Shown piece by piece: positions 33,064 through 44,060 of a DNA stretch of 64,000 nucleotides; within the stretch, counting starts at the first letter, position 1, and each line of letters starts with the position of its first letter. The stretch covers positions 40,903,873 through 40,967,872 of the forward strand of contig NC_061112.1 of the NCBI RefSeq assembly GCF_002878395.1. Direction: 5' to 3'. The notes under the pieces were generated by a model. It was not told where the DNA came from. It did no database searches and saw only the letters and a list, made by a program, of their open reading frames with translations. The position numbers and the translations under genes were made by a program. The stretch comes from Capsicum annuum (lineage: Eukaryota; Streptophyta; Magnoliopsida; Solanales; Solanaceae).

Positions 33064-35235
33064 GATAATGACAAACAAGTGTAAACATCATTTAACTTCC
33101 TTATCTGTCATAGTAGTAAGCTTGCTCCCCTTTACATGTATCAGTTCTGCTGCTCCAAGTTTCCTGAGTATCAATCGACTTTAATTTATTGGTAGCCGAC
33201 TTGTTCCCACTGATAGGTAGGTGCTTTCTAATTTCTTTATGTTTCTGTCTTTCTCCTTATTTTTGCATAATAATAAAGAATAGCAAAAAGAAATAATAGA
33301 CAAGCATCAGATATGTATAATCTATTATCTATCAAACACTAGCTAGAACAAGAAGTGTAGCAAATAGTGTGTTAAAAATAATCTTACAACCCATCAAAAA
33401 AAAAAGGGATAGGACCCCCTTTTGAACAAAAATAAAGTCAGCATTGTTCATCACTTCTTGAGAAAGTAGGTCAAAGTATTATGCTTGTTATGATAGAAGG
33501 TGTTATACAATTTTTCAATGTTTTTGAAGAAGGATAAATAGGAGTTCTAAATGAAAATATCTAGATCATTATTAGAGGAGTGGACTTGGGTCTTGAGGGA
33601 ATCCATTTGGGTGAACACCCGAGTAAATAATTTTATACCCTCCTACTTGAACCCCTCAAGAGACAACCGAACCATGCCTATATCTGTGCTGGTGCTTTTC
33701 CCAAGGTCTAGAAGTTTCAAAGTCAACTCCTGCAGCAGCGCAACACTTTCCTAATGGATTTAAACTGATCCTTAATCTCCTCCAATTCCTTCAAGATAGT
33801 AATCATAAGATTAGAAACAAATTTTCTTACCTTGGAAAGTTTTGACCTTGCCCGGGAAGAATCCTTCTTGTACCATTCATCTTAAACTAGGACATATCTC
33901 ACACTGGCAAACATCTTGGAGTCATAAGTGGCAACAACCTCTACTGGTGGGGTAAGCATATAGATCAATTGAGTAATACTGAAGAATCTGAGTAATGAGC
34001 AAGCCATGTGGCAAACTGGCAGAGGCATGAACTTCGGCTACATTTTCAAGCATGTACTCACGGATCCAAGTTGCCCAATTGATTTTGTTTTTATTAGCCA
34101 GAAAGTATAGTACAAAAACATCATGACTGGTAATATTTCTGAGAGATCCATTCTAAGGAATCAATGTAGTAGTAATTATGTGAGACATAATACAAAACTT
34201 GAAACAGAGAGACAGGGGACCAAAATTGGTTGAAACAAAGACAGGGTCTGACAAAACTCTTTTGGCTTCTTTAAAGTCGACCTCAAAATCATCGGGCCAG
34301 TTGCCATTAATAAAACAGATGTTACCAGAGAACTTTGTATTAAATGTATTTTCAAACAGAAATTCATTCACAATGATTCTTGTACCAAGCACAAGAGTCT
34401 CGAGTTCACTACTATTAAGGGAGAGGCGAAGATTTGCATAAAATATGTTAACTGGACCCTGTTAAACATGAAGTCTATAGAGACGAAAGACAAGGGACAA
34501 TACTTGAGACTTAAAAAAGTGACTGATATTATATAAGAAATATTTTAATTTACAAAGATTGATAATGCGACCGGGTACAATGGAGTGACTTTTAAAGTCG
34601 GGGAATTTGTCTTTGTGAGGGCATGTCTAGAATTTTTTTTATGTCCTCTAGAGGGAGGGAGTGAAGAGGGTTTGGATGAGGTTTCTTTTTGGAGAGGGCT
34701 AGACTAAAAATAGGACGACATATCTTGATGAGAGTTGATTAAGATCCTATTGAGGGTTTATCAGAGGATTCAGAGAGGAGAACAGGGTTGTCGAGGAGGG
34801 CTTTGGGAAGAGATTTATACATATTCACCATAGAATGGGTTCTGATCATAGAAGAAAAGAAAGGATAAATTTTTAAAATCGTGCATATATAGAGAGAGGA
34901 GAGGATGGTTAAGAGGACTTGAGGAGGAGGAGGATGTATGCAACTGTTAGAAAATATAAGGATGGGGAAGATAAACAAGTGTGAGGGAAAAAAGGTGACT
35001 GATGGAAGTGAAAGGGTGGCAGTCAGAGGAGTTTTGGAAAGGTAAAGAGTTACAGAGGTGCCAAAAGGGGCGTGAAAAATGGTGAGAGTAATGATGACTT
35101 CCCTTTTGAAAACAAATTTTGTGGAAAAAAATCTGACAATAAAATTGGAGCAGGTAAAAAAAAAATTTTGTCCAAAAATAAAGCTCATAAATCATTAATA
35201 ATAAAAATACCAAGTCATTTTCTAAGGTAACAAAA
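33064..35235 (-). pseudogene. Post-pol extra ORF of copia element K (PF20167/env-like region)
   Basis: Between the end of RNase H and the polypurine tract the minus strand carries broken reading frames (35188-34739, then 34392-33900 with a stop at about 34151). The N-terminal part is Ser/Pro/Phe-rich. The 34200-33960 part reads CIMSHIITTTLIP, HDVFVLYFLANKNKINW and SASLPHGLLITQIL. This resembles the 'putative plant transposon protein' domain (PF20167) found in extra ORFs of plant retroelements, where an Asp/Leu-rich segment precedes a LPYG-L-LT motif. That match is from memory and not searched. Such third ORFs have been called envelope-like in SIRE-type elements; function is unproven. Confidence 0.55.
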
Positions 35236-36700
35236 TCTTTTTTCTAACAGGGGTTTTGTAAAAATATCTGCCAGTTGATTTTTGGAGTCAACAAATGTTT
35301 ACAAGAAATTGCCATTTTCAACAGGATCACGAATAGAATGATGTTTAATATCAATATGTTTCTCCCTAGAATGATGCACAGTATATTTAGATAGACTAAT
35401 AACGTTGGTGTATTCGCACAATAGGGGAATAGATTCAAAAGACAAATTAAAATCAAGTAGTTGATACATAATCCATAAAATTTGAGTACCACAACTTCCA
35501 ATGGCTATGTATTTATCTTTAGTTGTTGAAAGGGCAACTTAAGTTTGCTTCTGGCTATGTCATGAAATAAGGGCATCACCAAGAATTTGACAAGTTCCAC
35601 TAGTGATTTTCTTATCATTTTTATCACCTGCAAAATTAGCATCTGAATATCCAATTAAGTAAAAATAGGAAAAGCAATGGTACCATAGTCCAACGTCTTG
35701 AGTTCCTATGAGGTATCAGATGATCCTTTTGACGGCAGTCAGATGAGACTCTTTGGGAGTCGACTGGAACCTGGCACACTTATATACACTGAACATGATG
35801 TTTGGTCAACTGGCAGTCAAGTAGAGTAGTGATCTTAGCATTCCCCAGTATATTTTCTTATCAATATTCTTTCTAAACGAATTTGATCAGGGCTTGTGGA
35901 TGGACTCATTGGAGTTTCATAGGTTTTCTTTTCTCCATACCAATTTTTTTATAAGCTCCTTCATGTACTTGGATTGACTGATGAAAGTACCTTTGGTAGT
36001 TTGCTTGATTTTTAATCCCAATAAGAAAGTAAGCTCACCTATAAGACTCATTTCAAATTCTCCTTTCATCAAATTAGCAAAATTTTCACACACAGAGATG
36101 TTAGAACTACAAAAAATGATATCATCAACATAAATTTGCACAATAAAAAAATTTGAATCAAACTTCTGTATGAACAGAGTTGTATCAATTTTACCTCCTT
36201 GAAAATTATTATTTAGTAAGAAAGTACTCAATCTCTCATACTAAGCTTTTGGAGCTAGTTTGAGACCGTAGAGTGCTTTTGGCAATTTGTAAACATTATT
36301 TGTATATGAATGATTTTCAAACCCTGGAGGTTGTTTTACAAAAACTTCCTCATGAATAAAACTATTTAAGAAGGCATTTTTGATGTCCATTTGATATAGC
36401 TTAAAATATTTGAAAGCAGCAAAAGCTAATAAAATCATAATTGACTCTAACCTTGCCACGGAGAAAAAGGTTTCATCATAATCAATACCTTGTTATTAGG
36501 AATAGCCTTGAGCTACAAGTCTGGCTTTATTTTTGATAACCTTACTGTCTTCATTCAATTTTTTACTATAGACCTATCTAGTTCTAATTACCGAGTCGTT
36601 TCTTGGTCTTTTAACCAAAATCCAAACTGGTCTGATTCTTCCTTTATAGCTTTGACCCATGATTAATCTTTGAGGGCCTCATTGGTTTTCTTTGGTTTAA
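35236..36700 (-). pseudogene. RT and RNase H of copia element K
   Basis: Frame 36459-36241 reads YQMDIKNAFLNSFIHEEVF and KALYGLK, then 36231-35917 has the copia RT catalytic motif YVDDIIFCSS and FLLGLKIKQTTKGTFISQ. RNase H remnants cover 35830-35240 and end with ADIFTKPL-like sequence, the usual C-terminus of copia pol. Several stops and at least two frameshifts are present. Pol continues to about 36922, where M interrupts it within the integrase-RT linker. Confidence 0.88.
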
Positions 36701-36922
36701 TTTAAGATACAAGGGCAACATACGCTTATTTTCTCAATGATTCTCTTGTTTTCACCCTATCATCTAGATTTTTAATGATGAATTTATTTGGATAGAGAGC
36801 ATCATGTTTTCACTCTCTTGGAACACTCAACTTCACTGGTTCTATTGTGGAAGTCAACTCCAGAGGGTGTATAGTCGACATGTCTTGTAATGGCTCAAAG
36901 GTTGTGCTATCATTTTCTCTAG
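36701..36922 (-). pseudogene. Integrase-RT linker of copia element K
   Basis: The minus strand carries broken frames with words such as PLELTSTIEPV and SVPREWKHD, a typical low-complexity linker between integrase and RT in copia pol. It is interrupted at 36925 by the CACTA element M and resumes at 42677. Confidence 0.6.
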
Positions 36923-36925
36923 ATT

Positions 36926-37612
36926 CACTACTAAAAAAAACTATTTTTCGACCACAAAAAAACGACCATAGCTTGTGGTCGCAATAAAAGTGACGTGTAG
37001 TCAGTTTTTTATTTTTTTAAAAAAATAAATAATTAAAAAAAATGACCAAATGTGGTCGGTTTTATATTTTTAAATTCCAAAATAATCATTTCAAGAATTT
37101 TTATATCAATTATTATTTCTTAAAAAAATATTAAAAAAACGACCACTTGTGGTCATTTTTTTATTTTAAAATACTATATCAGAAAATAATTTAAAAAGCG
37201 CGACCACTTGTGGGCACTTTTATTTTGAAATTTTAATTAAAAACTATTTTTAAAAAGCGACCACTTGTAGTTGTTTTTATTTTCAAAATTAAATTATAAA
37301 TATTTTATAAAGCGACCATTTGTGGTCGCTTTTGCAATTAAAAAAAAAGAAAATTATTTAAGAAATCAACCACTTGTGGTCGCTTTTTGATTAAAAATGA
37401 AAAATAAATTGAGACTACTTGTGGTCAGTTTTATTTAAAAATTAAATAAAAAATATTTCTATAAAATCGACCACTTGTGGTCGCTTTTATTTTAAAAATT
37501 TAATTTCTTAAAAACCAACCACTTGTGGTTAGTTTTATTTTTAAAATTAAATTTAAAATATTTTATAAATGCGGTCATAAGTGGTCGCTTTTGGAATTAA
37601 AAAAAATAAAAA
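36926..37612. repeat. Left subterminal repeat array of CACTA element M
   Basis: About ten copies of a palindrome-like motif (GACCACTTGTGGTCGCTTTT and variants), each separated by 40-70 bp of AT-rich spacer. Subterminal motif arrays in both orientations are transposase-binding regions in En/Spm-type elements. Confidence 0.85.
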
Positions 37613-37811
37613 AGAAAATTATTTAGTGATAGATCGATGAACGATGTAGTCAAAAACTACCAGAATCTATCCAAACATATTGAATACCTTGATTTGAAAC
37701 AATCGAAATAATTATATATTGTACATTGAAGTTATATTATGGGGTAATATACTCGTGTACGTATGTGATGTATATAGTACATATTTAGAACTTGCTAGTC
37801 GATAGTATTTA

Positions 37812-37842
<31 letters not shown>

Positions 37843-37849
37843 GTATAGG

Positions 37850-37880
<31 letters not shown>

Positions 37881-38127
37881 TGCAGTGATGTACGTAGTGC
37901 GTAGTTCAAAGCTTACATTTATATATATGTATGTATATCTCTTGTGTACTGATGTACGTAATAGTAGTCAAAATTAAAGCTAACAAATTATATACAGTTA
38001 TATATTGAATATATTAATATCATGCGATCGATCGATCAAGGTGATATATAGTATACTGTTGAAGGTATAATAATATAAGATAAACTAATTGATGTATATT
38101 ATGGGGTAATAAAATCATGTAATCGAT
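37613..38127. other. AT-rich interior of M with microsatellites, no gene seen
   Basis: Contains (GTGTAT)n at about 37811-37845 and (AT)n at 37855-37880. Long TATATA runs and no supported frame. Confidence 0.7.
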
Positions 38128-38314
38128 CACTATCAGAAATTCACTATTTTCCGACTAGAAAAAATTAGTCGCAAATTTTTGACTACTTCAGTCGGAAAAC
38201 TTACTTTTTTATTTTTATTTTTTATAAAATATTTTTTTGATACTATTTGGGAATAAAACGGTCAGAATATTTGGTGGTAAATTCTAGTAAATATATATTC
38301 CTACTATTGTAGTG
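38128..38314. mobile_element. Possible 187-bp CACTA-like MITE inside M
   Basis: Starts CACTATCAGAAATTC and ends with the complement of CACTACAATAGTAGG. It carries an internal inverted pair TTTTCCGAC / GTCGGAAAA. The flanking triplets (GAT and TTG) do not match, so the insertion boundary is not proven; it could be decayed internal M sequence. Confidence 0.35.
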
Positions 38315-38889
38315 TTGACATCCAATTTTGACCTGTTGATGCTCTTTTAAGGCTGCTATTTTACCAAAATTATTAATTTTGAATATTGATATATTTTACT
38401 TATTATTTTGATATCAAATAAATACCGACGTGTCGTAATGATGATTTCTAAGTAGATAATTTATTTTTGTAAGCAATTTTATATTTTATGTAATTTAAAT
38501 ATAATATTTTATTAATATTTGTTAAATTATTTTCACAAATATGCACATTCATAATTTACAAATACATTATATTATTAGTAGTATTATTTTTATTATTATT
38601 GATTTATTTCAAATTTTACTGTCAACAGTCTTAGATAACATTTTTTATGTAACATTGATTTTACATACATAGTTTATTTTAATATCAACATCTTATTATT
38701 TTTCTCGTTTTTATTATTATGTCAGTAGTATATTTATTAAAATAGCAGCCCTAATTCAATTCAATTTCCCAATTTGTTTTATTCTTAGTCATTTTTTATA
38801 TCCAATAAATGTCAATTCTAGCCTAATTTTTTGTCAATTTTTCATCCCTTTCTCAATTCTATTCACAGCTATTGATCTCATGCAATCGA

Positions 38890-39350
38890 CGGTTGAGATA
38901 AAATCTTATTTTTCATATATATAACACCCTAATACCTAAAACCCTAAATTATTTTCCCATTTTTGAGAAAATAAGTTGCATCTTTTCTCTCCTTTCTCTT
39001 CTCTCTCTCTCTAATTGGTCAAACCAGTATCACCACTACTGCCTCTCATCATCTCCTTTATCCGCTACCTGCACTGGCAGCTAGCACAATGACCAGCCAG
39101 CAAGCAAGCTGCCAGTCGCATCGGCGAGCCTCCACCAGGCGCTACCTCCCTTATCCATTCCCTTCTGCGCCGACGAAGCACCGATGAAAGGACAAAAATA
39201 TCAGCCAGGCGCTGTTGCTTCCCATCTACATAACACCAGAAAGATTTAAATGCATGACGGATTCTATGAATCTGTCCCATCTCACATTTGTTTTTGTAAT
39301 ACAAATTTAATAGTATTATCTTCTTCTACATTTTCTTTTGTTTTCAGACA
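38890..39350 (+). promoter_or_regulatory. Promoter and 5' leader-like block inside M
   Basis: A TATA-like run (CATATATATAAC, about 38917) is followed by a CT-rich tract (TTCTCTTCTCTCTCTCTCT, about 38994-39012), as in plant core promoters and 5' leaders. A locally GC-rich stretch (39060-39190) then stands out from the AT-rich surroundings. The TTTTGTTTTCAG at 39333-39344 would serve as a 3' splice site. This may be the element's own transposase-gene promoter or captured host sequence. No coding exon could be assigned. Confidence 0.35.
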
Positions 39351-39924
39351 GATTATTAGTGCAAAATTTGTAACGTTCGGGACATGAGATGGACTTGATT
39401 CTCTTAATTCTACGTCTATTTAGATTTTTGCACTGTCAGATTGTGAATGCCCAAATTTATATGATTGTTTTCTTTAACACTAATTTTTGACTTGAGTTTG
39501 GATTCTATCAACATTGAAACTGGGATTATCAACTTATATTGATGTTATGAAGTTATGGTTATTGTGGAACTCATGTTGTTTGCTTTGTGTGCATGAATTT
39601 GAAATATGGACAGCCTCATGTTAGTCATCTTGGTAATTTTCTAATATTTTATTTGTCTCAACATGCTCCACAATATATTTTTGGTAAATTTGAGTGTGAT
39701 TTTGTGCATAATAATTTGATAATATTATTATATAAACACTAATGTAAATAATAAATTAGGGGACTGCTTGAGGGCGGGAATTTATGTACTCTATGAATCG
39801 TGTAGGCAAACACAACTTAGGTTTATGTGTCCTATATACTACGTGAAACACTTAGGCAAGCATCACCTAGGACCCAACAATTGATTTGCTTGTCACTTAG
39901 AAAATACGCTTTAGGACAAACAAT

Positions 39925-41745
39925 CAAGTTTTGTTTTGAATTTATTAAAGTACATGGTCACTTGAGAAGTGAATTAGCGACTTGAAAATGTTTAAGTGTA
40001 GGTACTTGAAAGGTGAACTTTTGTTTTGAATTTAGTAAGGTACATGGTCACTTGAGAAGTGAATTAGTGACTTCGATTTGTTTACGTGTAGGTACTTGAA
40101 ATGTGACTTTTAGTTTTGAATTTAATATAGTTTGGTAACTTGTGAAGTGACTTAGTGACTTAAAAATGTTGAAGTGTAGGTACTTGAAATGTGAATTTTA
40201 GTTTTGAATTTAGTTTAGTTTGGTAACTTGAGAGGTGAATTAGTGACTTGAAAATATTTAAGTGTAGGTATTTGAAAAGTGATCTCATATTTTGATTTTA
40301 GTTAAGTGTGGTAACTTGGGAAGTGAATAAGTGACTTGAAAATGTTTAAGTGTAGGTACGTGAAATATGAACTTGTGTTTTGAATTTAGCTAAGTGTGAT
40401 CACTTGAGAAGTGAATAAGTGACTTGAAAATGTTTAAGTGCAGGTACTTGAAATGTGAACTTTTCATTTTGAATTTAGATTAGTTTGGTAACTTGTGAAG
40501 TGACTTAGTGACCTGAAAATGTTTGGGTGTAGGTACTTGAAATGTGAACTTTTCATTTTGAATTTAGTTTAGTTTGGTAACTTGTGAAATGACTTAGTGA
40601 CTTGAAAATGTTTAGGTATAGGTACTTGAAATGTGAACTTTTATTTTGAATTTAGTAAAGGTTGGTAACTTGTGAAGTGAATTAGTGACTTGAAAATATT
40701 AAAGTGTAGGTACTTGAAATGTGAACTTTTTATTTTGAATTTAGTTTAGTTTGGTAACTTGTGAAGTGACTTAATAACTTGAAAATGTTGAAGTGTAAGT
40801 ACTTAAAATGTGAACTTTTGTGTTGAATTTAGTAAAGTTTGGTAACTTGTGAAGTGAATTAGTGACTTGAAAATGTTGAAGTGTAGGTACTTGAAATGTG
40901 AATTTTAATTTTGAATTTAGTTTTGTTCGGTAACTTGTGAAGTGACTTAGTTACTTGAAAATGTTGAAGTGTAGGTACTTGAAATGTGAATTTTAGTTTT
41001 GAATTTAATTTAGTTTGGTAACTTGAAAGGTGAATTAGTGACTTAAAAATGTTTAAGTGTAGGTACTTGAAAGGTGAACTAATGTTTTGATAGTTAAGTG
41101 TGGTCACTTGAGAAGTGAATAAGTGACTTGAAAATGTTTAAGTATAGGTACTTGAAATGTGAACTTATGTTTTGAATTTAGTTAAGTGTGGTCACTTGAG
41201 AAGTGAATAAGTAACTTGAAAATGTTTAAGTGTAGCTACTTGAAATATGAACTTTTCATTTTTAATTTAGTTTAGTTTGGTAACTTGTGAAGAGACTTAG
41301 TGACTTGAAAATGTTTAGGTGTAGGTACTTGAAATGTTAACTTTAGTTTTGAATTTAGTAAAGGTTGGTAACTTGTGAAGTGAATTAGTGACTTGAAAAT
41401 GTTGAAGTATAGGTACTTGAAATGTGAACTTTTCATTTTGAATTTAGTTTAGTTTGGTAACTTGTGAAGTGAATTAGTGACTTGAAAATGTTTAAGTGCA
41501 GGTACTTGAATTATGAATTAGTCACTTCTGTTTTTAATTTAGGTATTTGAAATATGAACTTTGTTTTGATTTTAGTAAAGTGTGGTCACTTGAGAAGTGA
41601 ATTGTGACTTGAAAATATTTTTAAGTGTAGATATTTGAAATGTGAACTTTTTATTTTGAATTAAGTTTAGTTTGGTAACTTGTGAAGTGAATTAGCGACT
41701 TGAAAATGTTTAAGTGTAGATACTTGAAATGGGAACTTCTGTGAC
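39925..41745. repeat. Internal satellite of CACTA element M, about 20 copies of a ~88-bp unit
   Basis: The words AGTGACTTGAAAATGTT, TAGGTACTTGAAATGTGAAC and TTTGAATTTAGT recur in fixed order about every 86-92 bp for 1.8 kb, with roughly 5-15 % divergence between units. Each unit contains a small inverted repeat (TCACTTGAGAAGTGA or AACTTGTGAAGT). Two degenerate, longer units close the array (41500-41640). Frames across it are by-products of the repeat. Confidence 0.9.
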
Positions 41746-41780
41746 TTGAACTAATTACTTGAATGTGATTGATTGTGTAG

Positions 41781-41915
41781 ATGGAACCTGATTATAGCAG
41801 GATATATCAACGAAATAATGATAATAGAATAGGTGAGGCTGAGAATGAGGATGCGGATGATGAATTGTTGTTTTTAGCCTTTTGTACATTTCGTAGTTTA
41901 GATTTTAAACCTTGA
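41781..41915 (+). CDS. Possible 44-codon terminal exon of an M gene
   Basis: Directly after TGATTGTGTAG (a possible 3' splice site) an ATG opens a 44-codon frame. It has the acidic segment AENEDADDELLF and ends FRSLDFKP before TGA. The composition is unlike the flanking satellite. It could be the first exon of a transposase-like gene or a truncated peptide. I do not recognise it. Confidence 0.25.
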   Translation: MEPDYSRIYQRNNDNRIGEAENEDADDELLFLAFCTFRSLDFKP

Positions 41916-42049
41916 CAAATTTTGTAAATAATTTAATTTTTAATGTTTGTATTCTTATGGTGGTTGATTATATATTAAATGTTGATTGGTGGGTTGTGTT
42001 GTACAACAGGTTTGATGGAATGAGCATAGCTATATGCTGTTATTTTATT

Positions 42050-42495
42050 TTTTTTATAAAATTACCAAAAAAACGTCCACATGTGTCGATTTTTCTAGAA
42101 AATTTTATAAAAAACTGATACTATAATTAATTAAAAATAATTTTATTATATAAAAAAAAGACCACATGTGGTCGCTTTTTATATAAATTAATTAATTAAT
42201 ATATAAGAAAGCGACCACATGTGGTCACTTTTGTTTAAATTAAATAATTAATTTATATACAAAAGCGACCACATATGGTCACTATTGTTTAAATTAATTA
42301 ATTTATTTAATTATAAATGCGATCATATGTGGTCGCTTTTGTTAAAATTAATTAAATAATTTAAATACAATACCGACCACATGTGGTTGGTTTTTTTTTT
42401 GAAAATTTATTTTTCTTAAATTTATAAAAGCAACCACTGGAGGTCGCTTTTTTTAAAAAAAAAACTTTTTTTAAAAAAATAATATTAAATTTTAA

Positions 42496-42527
<32 letters not shown>

Positions 42528-42673
42528 AAATTGACCACGTGTGGTTGGTTTTAAAAAAGCTACCACTAGTTTTTTGACCAAGTATTTTGGTCGGTTTTGT
42601 GATCACAAAACAAGGAAAACCGACCACATATGTTCAGTTTTTGTGGTCGGTTTTCCTGTTTATTCTAATAGTG
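42050..42673. repeat. Right subterminal repeat array of CACTA element M
   Basis: About eight copies of GACCACATGTGGTCGCTTTT-type motifs, matching the left array in inverted arrangement, ending with the right terminus at 42673. A (TA)n run lies at about 42497-42522. Confidence 0.85.
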
Positions 42674-42676
42674 ATT

Positions 42677-43520
42677 GTAGATTACTTATATGCTCTTCGT
42701 CACTTCGTGGATCAAATTTTCCCAAGTTATTCTTACCATTATTGTAGATGAAGCATTAGCATCCAAAAGGATGAAAGTAGATGATGTTGTGCTTCTTTCC
42801 TCTCCAGAGTTCATAAGGCATTTTTTTCAAATAGGTTTGATCAGGCATCTGTTGATGATGTGACATGCTATACTTACTACTTTTTAACAAAAGTGATCTG
42901 GAGATTATGTTCTAATAACATAGTCCTGGCAATTTTCTGGAGGAATCGATTCTTTTCCTCAACCACACCATTTTGCTGAGGAGTCCGAGGTGATGAGAAG
43001 TTCCAAGAGTATCCATTCTGAGCATAGTATTCCTCAAATGCTTTATTTTTAAATTCTCCTCTATGATCATTGTGAGCATAAGCGATGAGGTATCAGTCTT
43101 CTCTTTGTACCTTTCTACAAAAGATCTCAAAGTTTGTGAAAGCCTCATGTTTATGAGCAAGAAACATTACCTAAGTAAAACATGATTAATTATTAACTAT
43201 AATGAAAACATAACTCTTTCCACCAATACTTGCTGTCTTGGTAGGGCCAAACAGATCCATGTGGATTGTTTGAAGAGGTTTGGTAGTAGAGACAATGTTT
43301 TTGACTTTGAATGATGTTGGGTCTATTTACCCATTTAAAAGTATCACAGATGCAATCCTTTTCAAACTTGAGTTTTTGCAAACCTTTCACCAATTCCAGT
43401 CTGGATAACTTCTCAATGATATGTATACTAGCATGCCCAAGCTTTCGATGCCACAACCAAATATCATTGCTTTGCACAGTAAGGCAAGTTAAGGTACAAA
43501 ATTTAGGAGAATTTAAGACA
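42677..43520 (-). pseudogene. Integrase of copia element K
   Basis: Frame 43477-43193 begins with the gag-pre-integrase zinc module LWHRKLGHASIHIIEKL and CICDTF; the second Cys pair is altered. The core follows in shifted frames, with FSSPRTPQQNGV-like sequence readable at about 42970-43010, marking the third catalytic region. The C-terminal part reaches 42677, where M begins. Frameshifts and stops rule out activity. Confidence 0.8.
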
Positions 43521-44060
43521 TAAATATTATTAACATGTTCACCAATGAGAGAGATATCTCTTTTGTTATGTTTAATGGAGCAACTTTCAACTTTGAAGGA
43601 GACTCAAAATTTGGCGTCATACAACTGACTGATGCTGAGCATGTTATGCTTGAGGTCGTCTACTAAGTACACTTCAGTAAACTCACATGAGGAGCTAGGC
43701 TTTACTGAGCCGACTCTGATGATGTTGCCTCTAGCGTTGTCACCGAATTTGACTAATACCACATCTATATTCTTTTAAATTTGAAAATTTCTCTTCCTTT
43801 TCAGTCATGTGTATGAAACATCCACTAAAAATAACCCACATTTCCTTTTTATATCTTTTGCAGACATGTTCCTGCAAAATAAAAAAATTAATTGTATTTA
43901 GGTACCCAAGTGGTCTTTGGTCCTTGCGGGTTAGATGTGCTTCCTTTGGGCTACTAAACCCATACACTTTTAGGCTTATGTCTGCAGCTATAGTATTTGT
44001 GCCATTTCTATCCACAGTTGAAACAGACAAGTTCTCAAGAGGAGAAAGAGGTCTTGGCTG
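43521..44060 (-). pseudogene. Protease of copia element K, catalytic Asp lost
   Basis: Frame 44030-43740 has SLKVYGFSSP and then EMWVIFSGCFIHMTEKEEKF. This aligns with the copia protease segment W-x-x-DSGCS-x-HMT, and the catalytic Asp is replaced by Phe. Without that residue the aspartic protease cannot work. Confidence 0.75.

Larger units (their letters stand above)
36926..42673. mobile_element. CACTA (En/Spm-type) DNA transposon M
   Basis: The left end begins CACTACTAAAAAAAAC and the right end, read on the other strand, begins CACTATTAGAATAAAC. Both have CACTA termini followed within about 30 bp by GACCACAAAAA-type words. A 3-bp target duplication ATT flanks it (36923-36925 and 42674-42676), as known for CACTA elements. 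Both subterminal regions carry arrays of GACCAC/GTGGTC. The 5.7-kb interior has no recognisable transposase, so this is a deletion or non-autonomous form. Confidence 0.87.

Noticed and set aside
34199..34441. Plus-strand frame in the post-pol region of K
   Set aside because: Antisense of the PF20167-like minus-strand frame, which has the recognisable motifs.
37712..37909. Frame with alternating Ile-Tyr and His-Thr
   Set aside because: Translation of (AT)n and (GTGTAT)n microsatellites in M.
39065..39304. 79-codon minus-strand Arg-rich frame in the GC-rich island of M
   Set aside because: No motif, no promoter on that strand; the CT-rich leader and TATA signals are on the plus strand.
39925..41745. 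CRISPR-like array of regularly spaced repeats
   Set aside because: The whole unit repeats with gradual divergence; there are no constant repeats with unique spacers, and it lies in a plant CACTA transposon. It is a tandem satellite.
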